Positions 46,021 to 57,673 of a stretch of 64,000 nucleotides of DNA are shown here, in pieces (position 1 is the first letter of the stretch; each line of letters starts with the position of its first letter). This stretch comes from Diadophis punctatus similis (taxonomy: Eukaryota > Chordata > Lepidosauria > Squamata > Dipsadidae), in the NCBI GenBank assembly GCA_023053685.1, contig JALIGW010000004.1, forward strand, positions 79,828,361 through 79,892,360, written 5' to 3'. Below the pieces are notes generated by a model. That model made no database searches and was not told the DNA's origin. It saw only the letters and a program-made list of their open reading frames with translations. The translations under genes and the position numbers were made by a program.

Positions 46021-46187
46021 CAGCGGTGGGTTGCTCCCAGTTTGGCCTGGTTCTGTGAACCGGTAGTGGTGGTGGCGGGAGGCTCCGCCCACCTGCCCGG
46101 GACGCTTCTGCACATGTGCAGAAGCGCTGCGCACGCGCGCGAGCACGCATGCAAAACGGTAACAAACTAATTTAGAACCCACTACTG
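46021..46187. mobile_element. Short hAT, family A variant
   Basis: CAGCGGTGGGTTGCTCCC left, AGAACCCACTACTG right, exact duplication ATCTATAC. Same short subfamily as 14736-14873. Confidence 0.9.
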
Positions 46188-46195
46188 ATCTATAC

Positions 46196-46312
46196 CAGTG
46201 TCTCCCAACCTAGACAACCCGGAGACATATGGACTTCAACTCCCAGAATTCTTAGCAATGGCCATTTTGACTGGGAATTCTGAATCCACACATCTCAAAA
46301 TCGCCCAAAATT
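46196..46312. mobile_element. Palindromic hAT MITE, family E, diverged
   Basis: Starts CAGTGTCTCCCAACC directly after the ATCTATAC duplication of the previous element. Arms ATGGACTTCAACTCCC and ggaattctgaatccacac are diverged; right duplication not clear. Confidence 0.65.
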
Positions 46313-46691
46313 GGGAATCATTAGTTATAAATACTAAAGCAGTTCAAAGACAAGTGGAGCGTAGTTCTTCTTGCGAAAATTTGTCCTGTAGTATTAAAAA
46401 AAAACACCTTTGAAGGATATCTCTCAGTTTATTTTCTACATTCTTAAAAGTGAAGAAGTGGTTGGGATGTAGCCATTGTCATTGCCATTGTCAAAATCAC
46501 TAATTGATTACAGTCATCCAGTAATCCTATAAGTAAATGCCAATTCACTTTCTAAACAATCCATTGCTTGCTAACACATTTCTACTACGTACATAAATAA
46601 TTAAAAATGAAACGCACAAACAAATAACAAAAGTCAACTCTTGTCAAAGAGTCAACACAGCTTCCGCAAACTTCAATGGACAACAGATTGG

Positions 46692-46775
46692 GATGGTATA
46701 AAGTCTCCTGCCTTGAGCAGGAAGTTGGACTAGAAGATCTTTGAGTTTCCTACCAGCCCTATGGTTCTAGGTTCT
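46692..46775 (+). mobile_element. CR1 LINE 3' end fragment
   Basis: GTTGGACTAGAAGATCTTTG and gttctaggttct. Confidence 0.65.
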
Positions 46776-46991
46776 ATCTTTAGACAACTCCTGCTGAAAT
46801 TACAATCGTCACTGAAAAAGATAATTGCACCCCAATACAGAGAGCGAAAGAAAAGTGAGAGATGCTGAAGAGTTGGTCTCCTCACGCTGCTGTGGAGTTT
46901 TCATTGGCCACATTCCACCAAAACATGTTGACATACGGAGATACTTGAGGTATGTGATCCTTCTTATGAACACACAGACAATATGTTTTTA

Positions 46992-47096
46992 TGGAGGATG
47001 TAAGGGCTCTCTCAGATAGCCATACCCTTAGTGGGATTTAAACCTTGGCAGTCTGCTTGTAAGGCAGAAGTGTTAACCTCTAGGCCAGGTTCTCTT
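46992..47096 (-). mobile_element. tRNA-derived SINE head
   Basis: Minus strand: TGGCCTAGAGGTTAACAC (A box), GGTTTAAATCCC (B box), then actaagggtatggctatctg, shared with 51750-51830. Confidence 0.6.
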
Positions 47097-47141
47097 CCCT
47101 ATCAGCTCTTCACCAGGAAAGGATTATATATGTTTTTTCTG

Positions 47142-47186
47142 TCGAGTCATCCTGGTGTATGGAAGGAATACACCAGGATGACTCGA
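47142..47186. repeat. Perfect 19-bp hairpin
   Basis: TCGAGTCATCCTGGTGTAT and its exact reverse complement, with a 7-base loop. Confidence 0.97.
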
Positions 47187-47467
47187 AAGAAAGGTATACA
47201 CACACACACACATACAATACCACAAGTAGAGTTCTTCTTCAACATAATAGCAGTTACAAGCAAAATACAAGCAGCTTCTAGTTCAGAGTTCAGAGAGAGG
47301 CAAGAGACAGAGTGGGCTGAGCCACGCCCAGCCTTCCTTCTAGCTTCAGTTTTGATTCTCTGCACAGACTCAGATGTGTTTAGCTCTCATTGGCTGACTT
47401 AGTTGCTATGCCTATTCATTGGCTGACCTTGTTACCATTGGCTCTCCCAGTCATGAATATTCTAACA
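47187..47467 (-). mobile_element. LTR-like sequence with three CCAAT boxes
   Basis: On the minus strand it begins TGTTAGAATATTCATGAC and has GCCAATG at three places within about 65 bases. Suggests LTR U3; target duplication not found. Confidence 0.4.
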
Positions 47468-47477
47468 TCTTTGTAGA

Positions 47478-47555
47478 GGCAGATGTAGGGTCTCCTGCTT
47501 GGGCAGGGGGTTGGACTAGATGACCTGCAAGGTCCCTTCCAACTCTGTTAATCTG
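47478..47555 (+). mobile_element. CR1 LINE 3' end fragment
   Basis: GGGTTGGACTAGATGACCTG and ttccaactctgttaatctg. Confidence 0.8.
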
Positions 47556-48337
47556 TAAATTTCATTGAATCTTGCATGTAGTTTTTTTTAGCCACAGAAA
47601 GGATCTTGGTTGACTCCAGGTGCATGGATTCAACTGGCAAAGTCTTTGCTGTGAGGATGGATGGGAGAAGGAGAGAATGAATATGCTCATATTCTACTCT
47701 AAACTTTAGTCTTGTCATCGGTACCCAAGAAGAGCTGGATGGATGCTGTCAAAGTATTTGGAGTACTTTGATAAATTCATCCAGAATTGGTCTAATGCTT
47801 GTTAAAACAAGATATTTCACAGATGGCCATGACTTGCTTGACCGCATCTTAAAGTTGGAGGTCAAGAATGCTAAAAAAAATTAATGATGTGTTGGTCTGA
47901 ATCAGAAAGGGGATTCCTCAGAATCACAAAAGGAAACTTCAGCTTCCTAATTCATTAAATTAATTATAAACCTTATATGCTCTCGGTCAGTGGGGAAAGT
48001 AGCTGGTTTAAGAGATATGAGCAAGAAGATAGCACATATGCTTGGATTCCCATCATATTTCCAAGCCAAGGAAGTAGGTACTTGACACATCAGGGTCTGT
48101 GACTCCAGGGCCTTGAGCCAAATCTGGCAAGAGGACCACCGATAAATTGCTGAACTAGCTTGTTCATCATCTGAACTAACTAGACATCTAGGTTGCCAGT
48201 TGGTTCTGCTACTGGACCAACTGGGCATTAATAACCCAGGATTGTTAGACAGTTTCTTGAGAATGTCCAATTTTTACTTGGTTATGAAGTTTATGACAAA
48301 TCTGCTTCGATGTATCAAAGGTACAAGTCAAATGTAC

Positions 48338-48632
48338 CAGAGGTGGGATTCAGCAGGTTCTGACCAATTCCGGTAGCGGAATTTTTTAGTAGTTCGGAGA
48401 ACCGGTAAATACCACCTCTGACTGGCCACTCCGCCATCTATTCTCTGCCTCCCGAGTCCCAGCTGATTGGGAGGAAATGGGGATTTTGCAGTAACCTTCC
48501 CCTGGAGTGGGGAGGGAATGGAGATTTTACAGTATCCTTCCCCTGCTACGCCCACAAAGCCATGCCCGCCATGCCACGCCCACCAAGCCACGCCCACAGA
48601 ACCGGTAGTAAAAAAGTTGAATCCCACCACTG
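48338..48632. mobile_element. hAT, family A
   Basis: CAGAGGTGGGATTCAGCAGG left, TTGAATCCCACCACTG right, exact duplication AAATGTAC. Confidence 0.93.
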
Positions 48633-48704
48633 AAATGTACTCGAGAATAAGGTTTATGGTATGTGGAAACAGAGGCAGTATGTTTTTCAGGACTTTGTGC
48701 ATTA

Positions 48705-49085
48705 CAGGTAGCCCTTGACTTACACCAGTTCACTTAGTGACCGTTCAAAGTTACGATGACACTGAAAAAAGTGACTTATAACCATTTTCCACACTTAAGA
48801 CCTTTGTAGCAGACCCCATGATGACATGATCAAAATTCAGACGCTTGGCAACTGGTTCATACTTATGACCGTTGCAACGTCCCGCCGTCACGTGATCCTC
48901 TTTTGCGAAGTTATGACAAGCAAAATCAATGAAGGAGCCAAATTCACTTAACAACCGTGTTACTAACTTATCAACTGCACTTAACAACTGTGGCAGGAAA
49001 TGTCGTAAAATGGGGCAAAATCGTAACAAGTGTCTCACTCAACAACAGAAATTTTGGGCTCAACTGTGATTGTAAGTATAACCTG
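48705..49085. mobile_element. Pogo/Tigger-like element
   Basis: TA|CAGGTAGCCCTTGACTTAC left, gtaagtataacctg|TA right. Confidence 0.78.
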
Positions 49086-49324
49086 TATAAAGTTTGAGAA
49101 TGTTTCCTTAGGAAATGTCAAGGTATCTGGGATGATCTCAGCATACCAGAAGCAGTTAGATGGTTAGCCTCTATCGAATGATATTGAACGATAACATCTA
49201 TCCTATTACGATTCTATGGTGCCAGATTATGGTGATTTTATCATGGTTTTACCTTAATTTAATATTTTATCTCATATATTGTATTGCCCACATACTACAT
49301 AAATACACACATGTACATATACAC

Positions 49325-49989
49325 CAGTGGTGGGATTCAAATAATTTAACAACCGGTTTTCTGCCCTAATGACCGGCTGGGTAGGCGTGGCCATGGTGGG
49401 TGTGGCCAGGGGGTGTGACAGGCAGCACTTGCCCTCCTGCACCTGAAGGCCTCCCTGAAGCCTCCTGGGAGCGAAAATGGGCTGTGGGGGGTGCAGTCCC
49501 CCCCGCACCCCATTTTGGGCCTAGGATAAGGTGACCAGATTTTTTTTAAAGCGGGACACCATTGACGGGGGGTGGGTTTCTAGGGGAGCCGCCATTTGAG
49601 TTTTGCCCTCTGCGCATGCGCAGAACGCTGTGCGCATGCGCAGAGGGCAAAAGAACACAAATGTCGGCATCCAGGTGGGTGGGTGGGAGGCGGGAGGCCT
49701 TTCCTCGCCTCCCGCCTCCCCTTCGGGAGCCGACAGTGGCTTGGGCTGGCTGGCTGGCAAGCGAGCGAGCGGGGCTGGCTTGGGAAGGGGAGCAGCCCGG
49801 AGATGGTGCTCCAACCCAGCGTCTCTTGGCTCTCCTGCTCCCCCTCCGCCAGCGCTGGGCTGCTGGAGTGACAGGGGGAGAAAGGAGATCAGGAGGTGGT
49901 GGCGGATCACAACAACCCCAGCGGCAGCTCCAGGCAGAGAGAGAGAGAGAGAAGCGAGTGAGCAAGTCACTCCACCGCGCGTGCTCACG

Positions 49990-50026
<37 letters not shown>

Positions 50027-50529
50027 GCGCGCATACAGGGGCAGCTCCCCGAGAGGCCGACACTTCTGCAGCAACGCCAAGCCGCAAACCCCTCCCCTAG
50101 CCGCCGCCGCTCCCAGCCCAGACACTCCGCCTGCTACGCTTACTGTTGCTTTCTGCCCGGGAGTCCGGAGCGGAGCCGAAAGGCGGAAGCCGGGGCGCGC
50201 TTCCCTTCCCTTCGTGGAGCCCTTTGGCTAAGGTTACCAGACGTCCCGCTGTTTCGTTTCAAAATTTGTTTGTTGTCGGGCATTCTTTCCAAAAAAGCGT
50301 GACTTTTTGGAAACAATGCGGGACGCGGGACACATGCTTGAAAAGCATGTCTGTCCCGCCAAAAGCGGGACGTCTGGTCACCTTAGCCTAGGAGGCCTCC
50401 CTGCACTTACCTGGGAGCCAAAATGTGGCGCGTGAGGACTCCTAGAAGGGGCGGGGAGGAGAGGGGCCAACCAGCAATTTAACTACCGGTTCGCCCGAAC
50501 CGGCCCGAACTGGCTGAATCCCACCAGTG
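49325..50529. mobile_element. hAT, family A, hosting a second hAT
   Basis: CAGTGGTGGGATTC left, GAATCCCACCAGTG right, exact duplication ATATACAC. The family F element at 49527-50385 lies inside. Confidence 0.92.
49527..50385. mobile_element. hAT, family F (TAAGGTGACCAGA), nonautonomous
   Basis: TAAGGTGACCAGA and TCTGGTCACCTTA are perfect 13-bp ends with exact duplication GCCTAGGA. The left end matches the right end of the element at 57574-60093, in opposite orientation. CpG-rich interior with a (CA)n run at 49990-50024. A third copy of the end (TAAGGTTACCAGACGTCCCG) lies inside at 50230. Confidence 0.93.
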
Positions 50530-51350
50530 ATATACACACACATATATACTATGCATGTATGTGTGTATGTGTGTATGTAGGTATGTAGGTATGTAGGTAT
50601 GTATGTATATACAGGTAGTACTCAATGTACAATCACAATTAAGCCCAAAATAAAATTAAAACTAATTTTATTAGTTTTAACTAAGAAGATTGAAGCTTTT
50701 AGCATATTTTTCTATGTATCGCTCCTCCTTATTTATTTTTTGATATTCCTGATATTTGAATGCTTTTTTCTTTTCTTCTTTCTTTCTGCTAATTAATGAC
50801 CCAATAAAATTATTTGAATTATAAATGGCCCTGTAAGTATAAGGACAGCGAACAAAACCTCTTGTGTTTTTGCTACTCGCAGCAAAGCTTAGTAGGCCTT
50901 TGATAAATTTAGTCAACTACAAGGAACAACGGACTGAGAAATTGTGGTAGTAAATCAGGAAAAAGGAATGTTTGTTTATAAAATCAGGTTAAAGGAAACC
51001 TTTCCAGAGAATGAAATATATGAATGAGCCAAGAAAATGAATTTTTCACTTCCTTGAAATGCAGTAGATACAAAGTGCACCTCCAGGTACTACAGCATTG
51101 CTATAATTGGAAGTTTAATCATTTGAGGATAAATTCAGTTCAATTTTCCTTTGTGAAGAAGAAAATTGTTTTATTACCGACAATACAAAAATAGATGTAA
51201 TTATTCTGGATGATTTAGCTGTAAAATATCCTGGGAGCAATCATGTGGAGAACACAAAGGATGGATCATATTTCATATGGCATAATTCAGTTAAGTTGTC
51301 TGCTGGTTACAAGAGGGTCAGATATCATGTATATATATATATATATATAT

Positions 51351-51573
51351 AGCACTTAGACTTATATACCGCTTCACAGTGCTTTACAGCCCTCTCTAAG
51401 CAGTTTACAGAGTTCAGCATATTGCCCCCAACAATCTGGGTCCTCATTTTACCGACCTCAGAAGGATGGAAGGCTGAGTCAACCTTGAGCCTGGTGAGAT
51501 TTGAACAGCTGAACTGCTGAACTAGCAGTTCAGGTTGCAGTGCTGCTTTTAACCACTGCGCCACTTCGGCTCA
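51351..51573 (-). mobile_element. tRNA-derived squamate SINE in an (AT)n tract
   Basis: Minus strand: GAGCCGAAGTGGCGCAGTGG head, normal core, (AT)n on both sides as target. Confidence 0.9.
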
Positions 51574-51744
51574 TATATATATTAGTGTGTCGGCTATATA
51601 AAAAACAGCCTGGATGGTCCCAGTGAGGGGCTGAAAGGCAAAAAGGAAGCTGTGATGCTTTCTCTCCCATATTTGGGTGCACCAGGATAACATGACAAAA
51701 AAACATATATAACCCTTTCCTGGTGAAAGAGCTGGTTGGGAACA

Positions 51745-51830
51745 GAGCCTATGGCCTAGTGGTTAAGTTGCTGCCCTGCAAGGCAGCCGGCCCGGGTTAA
51801 ATCCCAGTAAGGGGTATGGCTATCTGACGA
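51745..51830 (+). mobile_element. tRNA-derived SINE head
   Basis: TGGCCTAGTGGTTAAG A box, GGGTTAAATCCC B box, then gtatggctatctgacgag. Confidence 0.65.
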
Positions 51831-52034
51831 GAGCAAAATAAGCTTGAAATAGATCTATAATAGTCTCCCTTTATTTTCATTTATTAGCAAAAAATCCTAC
51901 ACACAAGATCCTTTGAATCTTATCTAGTTTGACCGAGGTGCAATCCGTTAGTTTGAGAAGATTCCTGTGCATAAGATGGAGCAATAAATGTGTAATTTTG
52001 AATGCTTTTGTGTGTGGATCGTGTTCTTTGCACC

Positions 52035-52303
52035 AGACAGTTGTTAAGTCAGTAACACAGTTGTTAAGTGAAATCTGGCTTCCCCATTGATTTTGCTTGT
52101 CGGAAAGTTGTAAAAAGGGATCACGAAACTGCGACCGTCATAAATATGAGTCAGTTGCCAAGTCTCTGAAATTTGATCACATGACCTTGGGGATGCGGCA
52201 ATGGTCGTTAAGTGTGAAAAATGGTCATAAGTCACTTTTTTTCAGGGCCATCGCAACTTTGAACGGTCACTAAACAAACGGCTGTTAAGTCAAGGGCTAT
52301 CTG
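52035..52303. mobile_element. Pogo/Tigger-like element, left end lost
   Basis: Right end GTCAAGGGCTATCTG|TA; body gttgttaagtgaaatctgg. Confidence 0.72.
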
Positions 52304-52985
52304 TAGTTCTGATTTGCTTTTCACTATCAGATGTTGATGGTGGTGATAGATATTTTTTATCCCGCTTTTTATTTTTCTTCTTTCCTCTCTGCTAACCTTT
52401 TCTGGCTTACGTGGTAGATAAGTTTGAATAACAAATGTTTTGGCTCACTGTCAGCATGAAATTGATTGCCGAACAGGGATATGAATTGAAGGCTTATATT
52501 AATTAAATAGCCGCAACAGTTACATAATCTTAGTCTAGACAAGGTATTAATCCCTGTCATTTTTTTAATCCGGCCAAGGCACGACTGCAGAAGACTTTGC
52601 AAGAAAGATTTTTATGAGAGAGTTGGGGTGGAGTGGAGAATAAATAAATAAGAAGCTGTTTTATGAATGCAGATTAAGACAGAAAATAAGCATTTACAAA
52701 AGAAAGGGCCTGGGTTGGGAAACAGGCCAAGAGCCTGAAGCCAATAAGAGCTCAACAGGCTGTCAAATGTAGAATCTGGTAGGTCCACGCAACTGTGCGT
52801 TTCTCACACACAACACTGGGAGTTGGTTTCATGCCAAGATTCTGCAAGAATGAAAGGCAGAAAAGAAAGAATGAAAATCATGCTTGACTAGAGCCATCTA
52901 ACCAATTCTCTCTTTCTCCTGATTCATGAGACATTTTTTTTAAAAAATGTATAATTTTACAGAAAATGTTAAATACAAGAATAAG

Positions 52986-53310
52986 ATTAAAGGTAAAGGA
53001 TTCCCTGTCCTGTCATGCCCGACTCTAGGGGGCGGTGTTCATGTCAGTTTCTTGGCTTAGGGAGCCAGCATTGTCTGCAGACAATTTCTATGATCATCTG
53101 GCCAACATGGCTATATGCCAAAGGTGCATGGAACGCTGTTACTTTCCCACCGAAGTGGTACCTATTTATCTACTCGCAGTTGTATGCTTTCAAACTGTTA
53201 GCTGGAGCAAGGAACGGGAGCTCACCCCGTCATGCAGCGCTCGGGTCTCGAACCTCGGCGTCAGCTTTCCAAGCTCAGCGTCTTTAACCACTGAACCATT
53301 GTGTCCCCTT
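52986..53310 (-). mobile_element. Sauria-type SINE
   Basis: Minus strand: tRNA-like head TGGTTCAGTGGTTAAAG, perfect B box GGTTCGAGACC, body GTGAGCTCCCGTTCC, and 3' end CCTTTACCTTT. Sauria SINEs are known to share their 3' end with BovB, which is present at 44.4 kb. Confidence 0.78.
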
Positions 53311-53553
53311 AGGAATAAGATTATTACAAGCTCAAATAGAGTGGGGGGGAAAGGGGGGGAGATGAAAGAAACCCCCCCCAAAGGTATAAAAAAGAAAAGG
53401 AGCAGCCAAAAAGAAGAAAAGAAAGAAAATCAATTAAAAAAAAGAAAAATGAAAGAAAAAAAAAACCAAAGCTGCAAAAAGAAGAAGAGTAGCAGGAAAA
53501 TAGAAAGAAAAATGATACAAAATGGTTTTGAACCTTCTTAACAGCAGTTATTA

Positions 53554-54022
53554 CCGTATTTTTCGGAGTATAAGACGCACCTTTTTTCCCCCTAAAAGTG
53601 GCTGAAAATTTGGGTGCGTCTTATACTTCGAATGTAGCTTTTTTTTTCGAGCCCTAACTAGGTGCTAACAGATCTTCCCAGCTCTTACCTTGCAGGCTTT
53701 TTCATTGTTACTCTCTCCAAAGAATGTTTTTCCGCCCTAAGTCTTTGCAGAATTTTTTTTCATTGCTCTACGTGCTCCGAATAAGGTTTTTTCGAGCCCT
53801 AACCAGGTGCTATCTATCTTCCCAGCTCTTACTGGTTTGCAGGCTCTTTCATTGTTACTCTCTCCGAAGAAGGTTTTTTTAAGTCCTAATCAGGGGATAA
53901 AATAATGTGCTGAAGCTGACCAGACTAAGGACGCTAGCCAGATGAATACCTGGTAGGCAGATTTTTTCCTCCTATTTTCCTCCCAAAAAACTAAGGTGCG
54001 TCTTATACTCCGAAAAATATGG
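53554..54022. mobile_element. Tc1/mariner-type MITE, longest copy (469 bp)
   Basis: TA|CCGTATTTTTCGGAG left, CTCCGAAAAATATGG|TA right, full interior. Confidence 0.87.
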
Positions 54023-54637
54023 TAAGTACAATTACAAACTGACCCTCTCTCTCTAAAGTTACAGCACGACTCCTTTCTTTCTATATCCTATCTAATCTTC
54101 AAAACTATAAATCATCTGTTGATGCTTAGGTTTTTTTTCTGTTTTATGGCAAAAAAAAAGTCCATAAGGGTCTTATGTCCAGCCCTGATTCATGGGATGT
54201 TAACTGTAAACACAGAAAACAATTTCTTCCACTCTGCTTAAACTTTGTCTGGCACCTTTATCGGTCTCTAAGGATTTGCTGCTGGGAACAGGATTAAGAA
54301 CATCCCAAAAGTGTGTCAACCTACACAATGGATCCCAGGGATATTAACATCCAGTGGACCCAGGGAATAAGTAGGTGGTTTAAAATCACTCATCCCTACT
54401 TTTTTCCCCCTGCAACTACATCAAAACTTGCATTTTAGATGATTGATTGGTTTTGTGAGTTTAAACGTGCATCACTTGCATGGCGAGGCTGCATATAAAT
54501 ATGTCTCAGGAGGAGCTTCCATTGTGATGTCACAATGCAGAGTTCATCATCTTCATGTCCCCATAAATGGTTCAGGCACCTCTGATTTTATCAAAGGTCT
54601 TAGCAACAAAAGGATACAATCAAGATAAAGTGAGATA

Positions 54638-55625
54638 CTAATACCACTCTATAAAGCCTTAGTAAGACCACACCTAGAGTACTGCATCCAGTTCTGGTCA
54701 CCACGCTATAAAAAAGATGTTTATAGCTTAAACATCATCGCCTTTGATCTGATCTAGTTCATAAAATCATCCGCCACAATGTCCTACCTGTCAATGACTA
54801 CTTCAGCTTCAACCGCAACAATACACAAGCACACAATAAATTCAAACTCAATGTAAACTGCTCAAAACTCAACTGCGGAAAATACGACTTCAGCAACAGA
54901 GTAATCAATGCCTGGAATGCACTACCTGACTCTGTGGTTTCTTCCCCAAAACCCCAAAAACTTTAACCTTAGACTGTCTACAGTCGACCTCTCCCCATTT
55001 CTAAGAGGTCTGTAAGGGGCGTGCATAAGCGCACCATCGTGCCTACCATCCCTGTCCTTCTGTCCTATTGTCTAAATTTACCTATACATACTTTGCTTTT
55101 GTTTATGTTTATATCATACCTGTTATACGTGTTGACAAAATAAATAAATAAAATAAAATGTTGAGACTCTAGAAAGAGTGCAGAGAAGAGCAACCAGGAT
55201 GATTAGGGGACTGGAGGCTAAAACATACAATGAATGGTTGCAGGAAATGGGCATGGCTAGTCTAGTGAAGAGAAGGACCAGGGGAGACATGATAGCAGTC
55301 TTCCAATACTTGAGGGGCTGCCACAGAGAGGAGGGGGTCAAGCTATTTTCCAAAGCAACTGAAGGCCAGATAAGGAATAATGGATGGAAACTGATCAAGG
55401 AGAGATTCAACCTGGAAATAAGGAGAAACTTTCTGACAGTGACAGCAATCAACCAGTGGAACAGAAGTTGCCTTCGGAAGTTGTGGGAGCTTCATCACTG
55501 GAAGCTTTCAAGAAGAGATTGGACTGCCATTTGTCAGAAATGGTGAAGGGTCTGCTGGGCGGGGTTTTGGACTAGATGACCTACAATGTCCCTTCCAACT
55601 CCGTTAATCTAATCAATATTACTTC
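54638..55625 (+). mobile_element. CR1 LINE split by an L2-like LINE
   Basis: 54638-54723 (ccacacctagagtactgcat) and 55160-55620 are parts of one CR1. The second part encodes MIRGLEAKTYNEWLQEMGMA, then RRTRGDMIAVFQYLRG, REEGVKLFSKATEG and NLEIRRNFLTV, followed by the usual CR1 end. Confidence 0.88.
54724..55159 (+). mobile_element. L2-like LINE 3' end inside CR1
   Basis: VHKIIRHNVLPVNDYFSF-type sequence, WNALPDSVVSS, GGGGCGTGCATAAGCGCACC, (ATAAA)n tail. ATGTT is at both joints. Confidence 0.82.
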
Positions 55626-55636
55626 CCTTAACATAG

Positions 55637-55745
55637 TTTAGTTTAGTTTAGTTTAGTTTAGTTTAGTTTAGTTTAGTTTAGTTTAGTTTAGTTTAGTTTA
55701 GTTTAGTTTAGTTTAGTTTAGTTTAGTTTAGTTTAGTTTAGTTTA
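55637..55745 (+). repeat. (TTTAG)n microsatellite
   Basis: About 21 perfect units. Confidence 0.97.
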
Positions 55746-55851
55746 CCCTTAGCAACATTACTGACAATAATTGGCATAACTGGGGACTGTTTCGGATAGT
55801 TCTGCAGAGCTTAGATTTACCTGGATGGAGAAGTAAATTTTCTGGCAAGCA

Positions 55852-56270
55852 CAGGTACTCCTCGACTTACAGCAGTTCATTTAGTGACCGTTCAAAGTTA
55901 CAACGCCACTGAAAAAAGTGACGTAGGACCATTTTTCACACTTACAACCTTTGTAGCATCCCCATGATCATGGGATCAAAATTCAGAGGCTTGGCAACTG
56001 GTTCATACTTATTTTATTTATTTGTGAGATTTATATACCGCCTCACAGTTGCTATGTCCCAAGGGCATTCGATCCCCTTTTGCGACAGGCAAAGTCAATG
56101 GGGAATTCAGATTCACTTCACAACCATGTTACTCACAAATCAAATGCAGTGATTCGCTTAACCACTGTGGCAGGAAAGGACGCAAAATGGGGCAAAACTC
56201 ACTTAACAAATGTCTCACTTAACAACCCAAATTTTGAGCTCAGTTGTGGTCGTAAATCGAGGACTACCTG
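55852..56270. mobile_element. Pogo/Tigger-like element with a small LINE-like insert
   Basis: CAGGTACTCCTCGACTTAC left, GAGGACTACCTG|TA right. At 56009-56055 tttatttatttgtgagattt and ataccgcctcacag look like an inserted 3' end. Confidence 0.75.
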
Positions 56271-56307
56271 TAATTTATCTGTCAGATGGAATTCGCTGAG
56301 AATAGAG

Positions 56308-56559
56308 CAGCGGTGAAATCTACTTCCTTCCCTACCGGTTCAGAAGTGCACGTTTTGCCCCCGTCGTGTGCGCTTTTCCACCCTCTGCGCATGCGCAGAA
56401 GGCTTTGTGCATGTGCAGAGGGTTAAAAAGAGGAAAATGGCAATGTCCAGGTGGGTGGGCAGAGCCTCGTGCTGCTGTCGCTACTGGTTCTCCGAACCAC
56501 CGGCACCCGTCGCTACCGGTACACCCGATCCGGGCCGAACTGGTAGCATTTTACCCCTG
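56308..56559. mobile_element. hAT, family A
   Basis: CAGCGGTGAAATC left, GCATTTTACCCCTG right, flanks GAATAGAG/GAATAGAA (7 of 8). Confidence 0.85.
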
Positions 56560-56595
56560 GAATAGAATAAGCGAGTACTTTTTCTGCGGAATGGA

Positions 56596-57112
56596 ACTGT
56601 TCGCCTCCTCCGCTTGGCTGCGCCTGGTTGGTCCCCAGGCTTCCGCCCGCAACCATTCGACGCTGCCTTTTCTCCTTGGCTGAAACGGCCCTAGCTCTTC
56701 AGCCCAGCCCTTCCATCACAGCCCCTCCCGTCACAGCCTCTTCATCACAGCCCTTTCTCCAAACGGGCCCAAAAGCCCATTCACCTCAGACCCTTGGGCG
56801 CACGGGACCCTTTGCCGCCAGCCAATCAGAGGAACAAGAATCCCACCCCCTTCTTCCTTCCTTCCTTCCTTTCCATTCCCCTCCACTCTGCCTGTGTATG
56901 TTCCGTGCGCCCAAAAATCCGAGGTGAATGGGCTTTTGGGCCCATTCGGAGAAATGGCTGTGATAAAGGGGCTGTGATGGGAGGGGCTGTGACGGAAGGG
57001 CTGGGCCGAAGAGCTAGGGCCATTTCAGCCAAGGAGAAAAGGCAGCGCCGAATGGTTGGGGGCGGAAGTCTGGGGACCAACCAGGCGCACCCAAGCCGAG
57101 GAGGTGAACAGT
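56596..57112. repeat. Long GC-rich inverted repeat, arms about 213 bp
   Basis: Left arm 56596-56808 pairs with right arm 56900-57112, e.g. gcctggttggtccccag with ctggggaccaaccaggc. The loop is 91 bases and holds an AGCCAATCAG CCAAT-type motif. Confidence 0.93.
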
Positions 57113-57673
57113 CATAAACCCCTTTTTCTGATTATTTTGGGATAGGGGAGAGGGGAATCTTAAATTTAAGGTTAATTTTCTTTTGGGTGATGTATGGTAG
57201 TTATGCCAAACTTTCTAGGTGGACTCCAATAAAAAGGTTGCCTGAAATAACAACCACGAATGTGATTTTCCAAAGCTTTCTTATTAATGGACACACACAT
57301 GTTGGCTCAGCATGAAGAATAAAGAACTGTCACACAATCAATTCCTTCCATCTGGAGAGGAATCTGAGCAAGAGAGAGATGCATGTTGGCTGGAGAAGAA
57401 ATTGATTTTTCAGTTTAGATAAAACGATTCATGACTGCTCCCAGCTTAAAAGATGGGCAGCTGCCCAAGCATAGGCAACAGAAAGAATGCTTACAATTTC
57501 ATTAATTAAAACAGATTTTGATGGCACAATATTTGTTTACACTGGGATGAAAAAGATTCCGAGCCAGCATAGCTAAGGTGACCAGACGTCCCGATTTTGG
57601 CGGGACAGTCCCGGTTTTGGCCCATTTGTCCCGCGTCCCGCTTCGTTTTGAAAAAGTTCCGCCGCCAGCACTC

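Noticed and set aside
46992..47096. Possible functional tRNA gene
   Set aside because: A and B boxes are present, but the cloverleaf is not convincing and the flank is shared with 51745-51830, so it is a SINE head.
49521..50302. Frames of 160-246 codons in a GC-rich region
   Set aside because: They lie in the CpG-rich interior of a nonautonomous hAT and appear on both strands with no domain; GC-rich DNA has few stops.
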